A stretch of DNA of 64,000 nucleotides from Progne subis subis (Eukaryota > Chordata > Aves > Passeriformes > Hirundinidae), in contig JAKJHU010000756.1 in the NCBI GenBank assembly GCA_022316685.1, forward strand, positions 62,001 to 126,000, in the 5' to 3' direction. A program made the position numbers and the translations under genes. Shown piece by piece: positions 54,701 through 64,000 of the stretch. A model generated the notes under the pieces. The model did not search any database. It was given only the letters and a program-made list of their open reading frames with translations, and was not told the origin of the DNA. Every line of letters starts with the position of its first letter. Position 1 is the stretch's first letter.

Positions 54701-54705
54701 TGTTG

Positions 54706-56470
54706 TTTCAAGATTTTGTTTATTTTTTCTTTAATTGCTTTAAGCATTTCATAACTGCTCTTGTTAAGGACGTTGTTTTAAATATGTGTTACATTGTTCT
54801 GTAGCTGTTTATGCTAGTTTCTCCACTAGCTCAGTGGTCAGTGCTGTCTCATGATTTTTAAGTATTTTTCAGAGTTCCAAGACATGATATCTGAACATTG
54901 TCAGAAACCTCCTTTGGACTGATGATGTTGTAACCTTTAGTTCTTGTTACAGAAGCACTCTGACACTTTGCTGTGTTTAAAGCAACCCCATCCTGAGGGA
55001 ATTTTGGAGGAGACCAGTTATTAGATAATTCAATTAGTCTTTCACCCTAAGATTCTTAGGAACCTTGTTTTGAAATATGTCTAGAGAATTCTCTTCCAGT
55101 TAGAGCTCAGTCAGTGGCCAGGCCTTAGCTCCATGTGGATGAGAAATTTGCCAACAGACCCAGGTGTTTTCTGCATTAAAACAATATCCAAGTCGCCTTG
55201 ACTTGGCAATTTGACCCTCTGAATATGACAGCTGGACCTATGTTTGACAAGAGCTTGGAGAATCATTATCTGGAGAATGATTGTCCAAATCTTCACTGAT
55301 TTGCGGTTTATCAGCTGTCTGCAGACTCTGGGATGATGGTACAGTATTTCAGAGATTGCTAATTACCTAATTTCACATGTGTTAATGATTATGTGTATTA
55401 TCTGAAATATTCCTAATGGTTGTACCTGACATTCCTGATTGCTGTCAGTTTCTTGTTTCACTACATATATAGTTTTGTTTTGTTATTCCCTTCATGTTCT
55501 TAGTAAGAGTCATGCATGTTGTTAAAAAAATAAAAGGGGGGGGGGGAATTTAGTGCCTTAAGAAGATTGAATAATGCAAGATGTGCATTAGAACTTTAGA
55601 CAACAGATAATTTTGAATAATGTAATATTTATATGAAAAAAATAGAAAAAGAGTTGGAATAATGCAATAGTTATATTAGAAATTTGTAAAAAGAGTTATC
55701 AAATCTATATTTCCATTTTGAGCTCAGATCATATCTGCCAGAGGCTCTATGTGTTCAGATCTACCCAGTCTTTGGTTGTATTCTGCATGCAATTAGAAAA
55801 CAAGTAAGTGAAAAAACACTCGGTAACCTAGCTGCATGAAGTTTCCCAAAAGAGTTCCCAGGCTTTTAAGGGAAAATTCACATTACCAATATAGCAAATT
55901 TTTTTTTTTTAATATTTTTTTCCAATTGATTTATTAACTTAAAGAGAAGAGTTGCATGTGTTTTTTATCATTAACAGGTTAAAAGTAGTCATCTATTCAT
56001 TTGATCAGACAGCAATTGCCTCTGACAAAATGAGGTTCAGTGAGAAGAAAAATTACTTCATCACCACCCAGCCTTCGTAATCAGAACAGGAGCAAAAGTA
56101 AGACTGCCAGAAGATGGCTGTGTCTTGAGACTTAGAGGAAAGTTGTCAACAACCTTATGTCATCATCATGGTATAGTGTTCCTACTAACCTTCTTCAGCT
56201 ATTTCCTGTTCCAGGTTCCCAAAAAGACATTTAGTGATGTCAGAAATTAACATTTTCAGCTAATGGACCTTTTCCTGAGTCTCAGCTATTTGGATTTTAA
56301 AATAACGGTCATTTATCTCAATTTCCCCTGGAGACATTGGACATTATTTTTATTTTTCTCATGCTGTGAGACCTTGTGTCAGTGACATGAGTGGATTTAA
56401 TAAGTTTTGTTGATTGTAGCTAGCTTTTTATGTATCTTGTCCTGTATTTAATAGATAACCGGAAATATCC
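54706..56470. other. AT-rich sequence, nothing recognised
   Basis: No gene is seen. A G-run lies near 55537-55546. The right end may contain more decayed sequence of the env relic that becomes readable at 56479, but no motif supports it. Confidence 0.45.
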
Positions 56471-56478
56471 TTAATAAG

Positions 56479-57370
56479 ATGCAAATTTTTTTAACAGCAG
56501 AACAGATGAGCAATGTCCTAGTCCCATGTCCCAAAAATAATAGTGTCATCCTTAACCCCAATTTTCCATGGTATCAGAACATGACTAAATATTGCCACAA
56601 TTGGACTTATTCTGGAAGTGCTGGTGAGAATGCAACTCTGGGAATGTTTCCACCAGGTGTTCTTTTTGGTCTGTGGAGACAAGGCATGGCCCGCAATTCT
56701 GAGTAATTAATTTAATGAACCTTGTTATTTAGGGAAATTAACCATGTTTGCCCCTAGCATGTGCAGGATGCTGAATCAGACAATTTGGAGAGCGGGACAT
56801 GGCAAGAGAACTAAAGGAGTGATCACAAGCTTGGGACCTGATTGTGCCAATCCCATAAAGTCTTAGGGCACTCCAGCACAAATGGTGGCATTGATCTTTA
56901 CTCCAGGTGTTGTTGCTGCTCAAGCTTTGACTACACTTGGTGGGTTGGGATGGTGGACAGCTGAGCAGCTGGATATAACTTCAGCTGTTTTGGATCAGAT
57001 GCTCACTGATGTGGACAATATTAGACACAGCACACTGCAAAATAGAACTTAGTTTTTCTATTAGCTCACAGGCATGGGTGTGAAGATCTTGAAAGAGTGT
57101 GTTGCATGAACCTCTCTGACCATTCTGCATCCATTCACAGAAAACTTGAGCAACTACAGGATAACATGAAGAAATTGACTGTTAATGACTGGGATTTGGA
57201 TGAATGGTTTGAGGAATGGGGGGGTCACTGGTTGGTTGAAGGATGTCACAGGGGGTGCTTTGTTGATATTGGCTTTCATTATGATTTTGATTTGTATTAT
57301 TCCATGCATTGTGGAATGGGTGATTCGCTTGGCAGAAAATGCAGTAAAGAAAGTTTGGCTGGTCCAAGAA
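56479..57370 (+). pseudogene. env: Alpharetrovirus-like env relic
   Basis: The surface-subunit end is open at 56479-56706, with several N-glycosylation sequons (NNS, NMT, NWT, NAT). A fusion-peptide-like GVVAAQALTTLGGLGWW lies near 56907-56957, followed by heptad-like EQLDITSAVLDQML. In another frame a cysteine cluster, CEDLERVCCMNLSDHSASI, is near 57079-57135. This is CX6CC and, from family knowledge, resembles the avian alpharetrovirus/ERV transmembrane pattern. A membrane anchor, GALLILAFIMILICIIPCI, follows at about 57255-57315. At least two frame changes and several stops make it a clear pseudogene. Confidence 0.8.
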
Positions 57371-57450
57371 AAAGAAGGGGGAATTGTAGCAGTGTATCTG
57401 AATAACTTAGAGCATTCTGTGTACCAGCCAAAATGTTTGTAAATAACAAC
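57371..57450 (+). mobile_element. Polypurine tract and start of a 3' LTR
   Basis: AAAAAGAAGGGGGAAT ends at 57384, and TGTAGCAGTG begins at 57385, the layout of a polypurine tract followed by the LTR of the env relic's own element. After about 65 bp it is interrupted by the LTR at 57451. Confidence 0.6.
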
Positions 57451-58113
57451 TGTCTTGGATTATGTAACAAATACAAAAAAAAAGTATATTCTATTTCATC
57501 TGTTGAAAGCTTATCTCTTGTGACTCCAGGGGGGAGGGGGGCAGATGCCTTCTGATAATGACCCAGCCATTAAAACCAGGTGGGGCAGTGTTTATTATCT
57601 TTCACCACCCCTCCATCCTCCAGGGGGACATCTTCTGATAATGGGCCATTAGGGCCTACCAATGACATGACACATTCCATCATCCCATTGTGAGATGCTC
57701 CACCCAGTGGGGGGGAGGGAGTCAACTGTTCCTACCTAGATAAAAACTAAGACTCAGGAACACCAGGTATCCTGTTTTTCTACTGGATGCCTGGAGGAAG
57801 ACCGGACCCATCTCACCACCACAGGACTTTCTACAGGACCATCTCTATTCCACAGAACCACATCTGTTACTCCAGGAGGACTTATTTGGACTGCTTCCAA
57901 CACCCTGACCAACAGGGTGCCAGGTTGTATCCCTGACTCTGTCAGGGTTTTTTCCAGGATTTTTGTTTGCTTGCTTGCTTGCCTTTTGTACTACTACATT
58001 TGTATTTTCCTTTTTTTTTAATATTCCTAGTAAAGAACTGTTACTCCTATTCCCATATCTTTGCCAGAAAGCCCCTAATTGCAAAATTATAATAATTTGG
58101 AGGGAAGGGGGCT
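57451..58113 (+). mobile_element. LTR E/C-related, 3'-truncated by ERVK-3
   Basis: It starts TGTCTTGGATTATG. The 5' half resembles LTR E (22103). The 3' part ('agtaaagaactgttact', 'cccatatctttgccagaaag') resembles LTR C. It ends where ERVK-3 begins at 58114. The remainder would be expected beyond the right-hand end of ERVK-3, outside this window. Confidence 0.75.
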
Positions 58114-58758
58114 TGTTGGAGTCCAGGGCATTCCTTTGGTTTCCCTGGAGGGTCAGAGACCTGGGCAGGGGGCTCTGAGACCCCAGCCCAGAGCTCAGAG
58201 AGACACTGGCTTTGATCTCCATCTATAGGAAAAACTTCTTAAACTGAGAGAGGGTTTGCAGGCCACGGGAGTGTGAAAAATAGTAGTTCAGTTTATCATA
58301 GAGTGAAAAAATAGTAATTTTAGGTTCATAGCATTGGAGTGAATGGGGACAAGATGGAGAATCTGGGGCGTTGTCTCCTTCTTCTTCCTTCTCCTTCCCT
58401 CACTCCATTTCTGCTATGACGTTGGCACAAAGTAGTTCGTGAGGATTGGGTCAGTGTATAGATGACCTTTTTAGTAATAGTGATAGACATTGGTAAGAAA
58501 TAGTAAATAATGAACACGTAGTAATTTGTATAAAAGATTAAGGACAGCCCAGCTCGGGGGGAGATGTGAGAAGTCTATGCAGCTGCAAACATCATGTTGG
58601 ACTGTGAGAAATTTGTAAGATAAGAAACAATAAACGAAAAATGCAACCTTGAAAAATCTACACCTGAAGACTCCGTCTCTTCCTTCGGCTTGGCTCGGAG
58701 CTGTGCAGGGGGGAAATAGACCCTGAAACCACCTGAATGTTGGGGAAGCTCCCCGACA
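58114..58758 (+). mobile_element. 5' LTR B of ERVK-3
   Basis: It starts TGTTGGAGTCCAGGGC and ends CTCCCCGACA (645 bp). TATAAAAG lies at 58529-58536 and AATAAA at 58629-58634. A T-to-A rich region precedes the TATA box. Confidence 0.92.
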
Positions 58759-58760
58759 TC

Positions 58761-58778
58761 TGGCGTCCCTGGCTGCGC
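58761..58778 (+). promoter_or_regulatory. Putative primer binding site of ERVK-3
   Basis: TGGCGTCCCTGGCTGCGC begins two bases after the LTR. Its first bases are like the lysine site of ERVK-1 but the rest differs. Related 'tggcatccctgag' text recurs at 58822, so the local region contains short repeats. Confidence 0.55.
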
Positions 58779-60956
58779 GAAAGAAACACCTGGCTTCTCT
58801 GAGTGAGTGGGTAGAAACATCTGGCATCCCTGAGTCGCACTCCTGAAAAGGAGCACCGAAAAAGGGTCACAGAACCTCTGCAAAAAGATCAAAAGCTCCC
58901 AGAACATCAAACTGCCAGGCCGAGATCTCCGGAGAAGAAAAACACCTGTTTGGCCAAAAGAAGAACACCTCGTTCCACTTTGTCCCAGACGACGGTTTTC
59001 CAGGGCCCGGGAACCCGTCATCCTGAGATCTGCTGGACAGACATCGAGACATCTCTGAGACAAATTAGACCAGAGCTGCAGCAAACCTTTGGATTGGTAA
59101 GACCAGTGAGATTCAGAATACACCACACCCATGGGAGGGACAACATCACAAGAGAAAATTATTATATTAGAACAGTTAAAAGAAATAATATCAAAATACA
59201 ATATAGCGCTGAAAGATAAGGAGCTCCAAGCCCTAATGTTATAGGTCAAATGTAACTATTGACAATGTGAGACCCAGTCTCTTTTTGAGCCAGGTTTTTA
59301 GCAGGAAGTGAACAGAAAACTTTATGATAATGCCACAAGGAAAGATAAAATTGCCGCAAAACTTTTGTCGGCTGGGAGAATTATGTTAGAAGTTATAACA
59401 GAATATAGCAGGGAAGCGTCCGGGGTTAGACACCTGCCAAGCAAGCAAAGAGAAGTTAGCACAGAGCCAGAAGAGATAGCCATGCTAACTCCAGGATTGA
59501 CACATCCCCCAGGGGAAAGAGAAGGGGGAGGGGAAAGAACAAAAGTATCTCAAAGTCCAACAGAAAGCTCGTCAAAAGCCCCAAGACTGATTCCAGGAGA
59601 AATGAAACTTCTGATCCATCCAACAGAGCAAGAGGATCTGGACATGCTTTTCTTTGAAGCAGTCCACGAACAAACCCCACATTCGCACACGGAGGGGGGG
59701 GGAAGAACTCCACCTAGAAGTCCCTTCACCCCTCCAGAGTCACCGCGGCGACAAACCCCTCATTCACCATTGCTCCTTTCCCTTCCCGTGGAAAAACCGG
59801 GTGCGGGTGGAGAGGACGGGGGGGCGAAAGAGCAGGGACGAGCGCCATCAGAACCGCGGAGGGGGAGCGAGGCTGCGCGGGGGAGCGAGGCCGCGCGGGG
59901 AACCGAGGCGGCGGGATGCGACGGGGCGTGATTGCAAGGCGCGTTGGGAGACAGAAGCGCGGATCGCCGGGAACAGTCCGCGGGGGATGGGGCCGTGGCA
60001 GGGGAGGGCTTGAGAACGGGCCGAATACTACACACCCCAGAAATCCTTGCGGCCAGACCAGGCGCAGGCGCGACAGGGGCAGGGCAAAGCCCGAGGCGCG
60101 TTCCTCTTCGGGGGGGGGGCAGATTCCGATGACGAAAGAGACGGGGCGGACCTTGAACGTGAGATAGGGCGGGATATCCCACCAGAGACCGCCGGGCCGA
60201 GATCGGCAGAGGCGGGGCCAGCGGAGACGGAGCGGGCAGGGACGGGGCGTGGCCGAGGTGGGGAGAGTCTCGAGGGTACCACCCCCAGGCAGCAGGGGCT
60301 GCGGAGCCCGACCACGTCCACGGGCAGCTATGAACCTGAGCCGCCTGCGTGCGGTGATTCAGAGACAGCTGCCGAGGTGTTGCGGATGGGCGCGCGTCCG
60401 AAAATATCTCAGATTTTACAGGCTTTTCCAGAACTTAAAAGATACTTCAGAACTCCGAGCCTGCAGAGAACAGCTGTCAGCGTGCCGATGTCACCGAGGG
60501 GCGGGGCAGAGAGGCAGCGAGCACGGAGATCATCAGTCGCATCGACTGAAGCATCAGTTTGGGAGGACACACCCACGCTGCATCATTTTTTTCCAGTTTC
60601 ATATAAAAAATCAACCTCTTCAGAACAGCGATTCAAACAGAAGCCGAGAGAACCTTTGCCAATGCTGAAGGATGATGATGTTGTTGATGAGGACCAGGAG
60701 ATGTCAATCACAGATGAAGATATAATCAGAATCACAGCATCAGAGGGGATTCCTACCACAAGATTAAAGGCACTTGAGTTCTCACAGCAAGCTTCATAAT
60801 TTTTGTTATCTGAGGACTTTATGAACAAGTTTTTTCGCAGGTTCACTGAAACAGCATTTCGCCACGATCCCACATCTTCTTTCTCTCGAAGTTTTTTCTC
60901 AGAGACAGATGCTTCAGGAAAAGTTGAGGATGTTCAGCAAACCCTGATTCCTCTCC

Positions 60957-61165
60957 AAAGGGAAAGAGAAAGAGAGAGAGAGGGAAAAAGAAAGAGAGAA
61001 ACAAAGAGAGAAAGAAAGGGAGAAAGAGAGAAAGAAAGGGAGAAAGAAAGGGAGAAAGAGAGAGAGAAAGAGAGAGAGAAGGAGAGAGAGAAAGAGAAAA
61101 AGAAAGAGAAAGAAAAGGAGAAGGAAAAAGAGAGAGAAAGGGAAACAGAGAAAGAAACAAAACCC
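60957..61165 (+). repeat. Polypurine simple repeat inside ERVK-3 gag
   Basis: Built from (GA)n and (GAAA)n units. From about 61003 to 61145 there is not one pyrimidine on the plus strand. It stays in frame and encodes only Lys, Glu, Arg and a few Gly or Thr. The minus-strand frames of 91-208 codons opposite it are shadows. Confidence 0.92.
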
Positions 61166-62199
61166 GATAAGGTGAAGCCTGCAAAACAAGTGGGTTCAGG
61201 GAGAGATGAAGCAGCAAAGGAGACAATTTTAGAGGCTGACACCGCACAGGCTTCTGCCAAGCCAGAATTCCGTCCAACAGACTGGACAGACATAAAGAAA
61301 TATGCATTGAAAGGGGATACACTTTCAATGGGTCCAAAGGGCATGGCTATGCCAGTGACATATGATGCACAGGATGCAAACCCAAGATGGGAGAGGTTGG
61401 ATCGTGAAGTCGTCAGGGATCTGATGAAAGCCGTTCGTGACAATGGATTGGGGTCTCCATACTTCAAATAACTTTTAAAAGGGACATTTAATATATATGA
61501 TTTAACACCATATGACCTCCGATCCCTTGCTTCGATGATCCTGAGTGACGCACAGTTCATCGTTTGGGAAGCAAAATGGAGAAAAATTTTAAATGATTAC
61601 AGAATCAAATACCAAGGAGGAGCAAATGCAAGTTTCACATTGGCACAATTGGCCGGTGATCCACCGCTTGACAGTGCAGCTTGTCAAGCCAGGTTTCTTC
61701 CTCGAGATGTGTTGACAGACATCAAGGATGCAGCCAGAAAGGCAATAGTGCAAGTTTCACCAACAGGAGTCACAGAAAGTATTTTTACAGAGGTGAGACA
61801 AGGTCCTTCAGAACCCTTCAGTGCATTCATCGATCATCTCACACAAGCAGTGGACAAGCAAGTCACAGATGAAGCAGTGAAGTCACATTTGATTCGGTGT
61901 CTTGCATTTGCAAATGCCAACCCAGAATGCAAGCGCGTCATCAGTGCAATGCCAGGCCAACCCATCATAGCAGAAATTCTAGAAGCATGCAGCAAGGTGG
62001 GGACACCACAGCACGTTGCAGCAATTTTGGGAGATCAAGTGGAAAAAGCTGTCAAAGACGCATTTGCAAATTTTCAACAAAGACAGTGTTACAAGTGTGG
62101 AAGATCAGGGGATTTCAAGAAGGATTGTCCACAAGTTACCAACAATGCAAATTCAACAGATCATTGTCCGACATGTGGGAGAGGGAATTATCGCCCTGC

Positions 62200-62206
62200 A
62201 AAAAAC
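62200..62206 (+). promoter_or_regulatory. ERVK-3 gag-pro frameshift heptamer
   Basis: A AAA AAC lies in correct gag phase (GCA AAA AAC), just after the zinc-knuckle region, and the dUTPase/protease frame is -1 relative to gag and open across it. It is the same heptamer as in ERVK-1, but about 200 bp before the gag stop rather than next to it. Confidence 0.7.
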
Positions 62207-63084
62207 AATGCGAGTGGAAGAACTCAGTCGGGAAACTCCAGAAAGAGCGCGAATCGTCAACGCGCGACGACACAAGTGATGGCGATGACTCAAAAGCAAG
62301 TTCCGCAAGGGGGACAATCATCGGAGAACAACAATCCAGCGCCCTCAGCAGGACAATTTGTAGGATCCCCAGTGATCCAGAATTACTCCCACCAGGGGTG
62401 CAATGTGACTTAGCAACTTCCAAAGTGATATGTTTTTTGGATGACAATTATGCAGTGATACCCACTGGTGTCACTGGATCCTCGTGGAAGAGACAGGACT
62501 TTCTAATTATAGGTAAGGACAGAAGCAGTGTTTTGGGACTTGTTATTTACCCTTCTGTCATTTCAGCAGATCGCAATGATGCGTTGACAGTTTTAGCGAA
62601 GCCTCATCAGCCACCATTGATCATTCCTCCAAACACCTCGATTGCCAGGGCAATTGCATTGCCACCCCATGCAGCAGAACAAGTCTTGCCAGTGCTCCGG
62701 GAACAAGATCCTCCTTCAAGTGAGCACATGGAAGTTCATGCCTCCTAGGTGAAACACATAGGCCGAGACAGACCAATTCTCGTCTGTGAATTGACCCAGG
62801 GTGACAAGACAATCGCGGTCAAAGGGATGCTCGACACAGGGGCAGACGTCACGGTAATTTCATATCTTTTTTGGCCCAAGAAGTGGAACTTAATTGCTCC
62901 CTTGAGTCCCCTTTCAGGCATAGGGGAGAACACCTTATGTCTGCAGAGTGAAGATGCAGTTGTTGTCTCAGGGCCAGGAGGTAAGACTGCAATCATTCGC
63001 CCATTTGTTGTGCAAAGACCCATCACAGTGTGGGGAAGGGACATTTTAGTACAATGAGGCGTGAAGTTGGAAGTGGATTTTTAG
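62207..63084 (+). pseudogene. pro: ERVK-3 Pro: dUTPase-like domain and protease
   Basis: In the -1 frame relative to gag. A dUTPase-like domain (about 62380-62680) has weak motifs such as KDRSSVLGLVIYPSVISAD and IPPNTSIARAIALP. TAG at 62746-62748 interrupts the frame just before the protease. The protease keeps MLDTGADVTVI (about 62827-62860), with an intact DTG. TGA at 63055-63057 stops it in the conserved block near its end, and TAG at 63082-63084 is the natural frame end next to the pro-pol shift site. Confidence 0.85.
63075..63084 (+). promoter_or_regulatory. ERVK-3 pro-pol -1 frameshift heptamer
   Basis: G GAT TTT TAG: GGATTTT at 63075-63081 is in protease phase directly before the stop, and pol opens in the -1 frame. 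It is identical in sequence and position to the ERVK-2 site. Confidence 0.8.
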
Positions 63085-64000
63085 TGGGGGCCACTGTGGC
63101 ACTCACCACTTTGAAATTGACCTGGAAAACAGACAGTCCTGTCTGGGTGGATCAGTGGCCCCTCGAAAGGAAAAAATTGAGTGCTCTCAAAAATTTGGTC
63201 AGGGAACAATTGGAAAAGGGACACATTGTACCGACAAACAGTCCCTGGAATTCCCCAGTGTTTGTCATTCGCAAGAAAGCCTCTGGATCATAGAGATTGC
63301 TTCATGATCTCAGAAAAATCAATGAGGTCATTGAGGAAATGAGACCACTTCAGCTGGGGCTTCCATCTCTCTCAATGATTCCGAGAGATTGGCCGCTTGT
63401 GATCATTGATCTCAAAGACTTTTTTTTCAACATTCCACTTCATCCAGATGATGCTCCTCGATTTGCCTTTTCCGTCCCAAGTGTCAACAGGGAGGAGCCT
63501 CTGCAGAGATACCATTAGGTTGTTCTTCCTCAAGGACTCCACAACTCGCCGACCATCTGCCAATGGTTTGTTGCACAGGCACTGTCTCCAGCTCGAGAGA
63601 AACATCCAGGAGCAAAAATCATTCATTATATGGATGATCTGCTCATTGCAGCACCGACACAACAGGAATTGCAGAGAGCTCGTGACTGTGTGATCACAGA
63701 GGTGCAACATGCAGGTTTGGAAATTTCCACTTCAAAAATTCAGGAAATTGCACCTTGGAAATACTTAGGATGGAAAATCACTGAACAAACAGTGAAACCA
63801 CAGAAAATAGAAATTAAAACAGAAGTTAACAACTTACAAGATTTGCAACAACTTTTGGGGGAGATCAACTGGATGAGATCCATCTTAGGGATCACAAATG
63901 ATGAACTTGCGCCGTTGTTCAATCTCTTAAAAAAGGACAGTAACATCAAATCTCCCAGGAGCCTCACCCCTGAGGCTCGGGAGGCCCTTGAGAAAATTGC
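63085..64000 (+). pseudogene. pol: ERVK-3 pol, RT part, truncated by window edge
   Basis: RT text begins [17 protein letters not shown] and continues through [15 protein letters not shown] and [18 protein letters not shown] to YMDD near 63626-63637 and the thumb region at the window end. TAG stops at 63291-63293 and 63516-63518 both fall where ERVK-1 and ERVK-2 have tryptophan. The catalytic YMDD is intact. RNase H and integrase would lie beyond the window. Confidence 0.9.

Larger units (their letters stand above)
59131..62413 (+). pseudogene. gag: ERVK-3 gag, stops and frameshift
   Basis: Matrix starts at ATG 59131 (MGGTTSQEK, a possible myristoylation site). In-frame stops follow at 59242 (TAG), 59260 (TGA), 59299 (TAG) and 59929 (TGA). 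The frame then moves by one, most simply at the ten-G run 60110-60119. It continues with TAA at 60797 and TAA at 61469 to the final TAG at 62411. A Lys/Glu/Arg-only stretch is coded at about 60960-61165. Capsid starts near 61350 and has a major homology region (RQGPSEPFSAFIDHL) near 61797. The first zinc knuckle reads CYKCGRSGDFKKDC, with Asp at the His position; the second is degenerate (CPTCGRGNYRP). Confidence 0.9.
58114..64000 (+). mobile_element. ERVK-3 provirus, 5' part, runs off the window
   Basis: The 5' LTR B is at 58114-58758, followed by primer site, gag, dUTPase/protease and the start of pol; the window ends inside RT. It shares capsid, protease and RT text with ERVK-1 and ERVK-2 and uses the same style of frameshift sites. 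Gag and pol carry at least ten in-frame stops and a homopolymer frameshift, so this copy is dead. Two LTRs of the same family are at 5896-6558 and 12536-13181, and a partial one at 41118. Confidence 0.93.

Noticed and set aside
60843..61560. Minus-strand frames opposite the ERVK-3 polypurine tract (91-208 codons)
   Set aside because: They are Ser/Leu/Phe low-complexity shadows of a purine repeat.

Overview
This window looks like a repeat-dense stretch of a bird genome, probably a songbird. I see no host protein-coding gene, no tRNA or rRNA, and nothing bacterial. The evidence is avian: CR1 LINE 3' ends, several ERVL-type long terminal repeats (LTRs) of kinds common in birds, and ERVK (betaretrovirus-like), ERVL and gammaretrovirus-like proviruses stacked inside one another. 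For internal reference I label the LTR families A to M; the letters are not database names.

Layout. 1-10 kb: isolated solo LTRs and CR1 pieces in unique, AT-rich sequence. 10.2-14.8 kb: an LTR G that landed in a CR1 and was later hit by three other LTRs. 15.0-22.1 kb: a decayed ERVL provirus (gag, protease, RT, RNase H, integrase, no env) with two solo LTRs inside it. 22.1-27.2 kb: LTR E, an LTR G split by LTR F, then unique sequence. 27.2-35.3 kb: a very young ERVK provirus (ERVK-1) with 689-bp LTRs identical by eye, a 6-bp target duplication, open gag and pro-pol frames, and an env reduced to a signal peptide and membrane tail. 35.3-42.6 kb: an LTR-like sequence hosting ERVK-1, minus-strand gammaretrovirus-like pol scraps, and more solo LTRs. 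42.6-49.6 kb: a second ERVK (ERVK-2), with 387-bp LTRs about 3% apart, inserted into a minus-strand env gene whose halves lie on each side. 50-54.7 kb: solo LTRs, including a J LTR inside another J LTR. 56.5-58.1 kb: an alpharetrovirus-like env relic and an LTR. 58.1-64.0 kb: the 5' LTR and gag-pro-pol of a third ERVK (ERVK-3), cut by the window edge and carrying many stops.

How the parts relate. The three ERVKs share the order gag, dUTPase-like domain, protease, RT, RNase H and integrase. ERVK-2 and ERVK-3 put protease and pol in different frames joined by the same GGATTTT heptamer. ERVK-1 has one pro-pol frame and only the gag-pro shift, at an AAAAAAC heptamer followed by a well-formed predicted pseudoknot. 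Target-site duplications give a relative order of many insertions. Such ERV density would suit a W chromosome or another low-recombination region, but the sequence alone cannot settle that.
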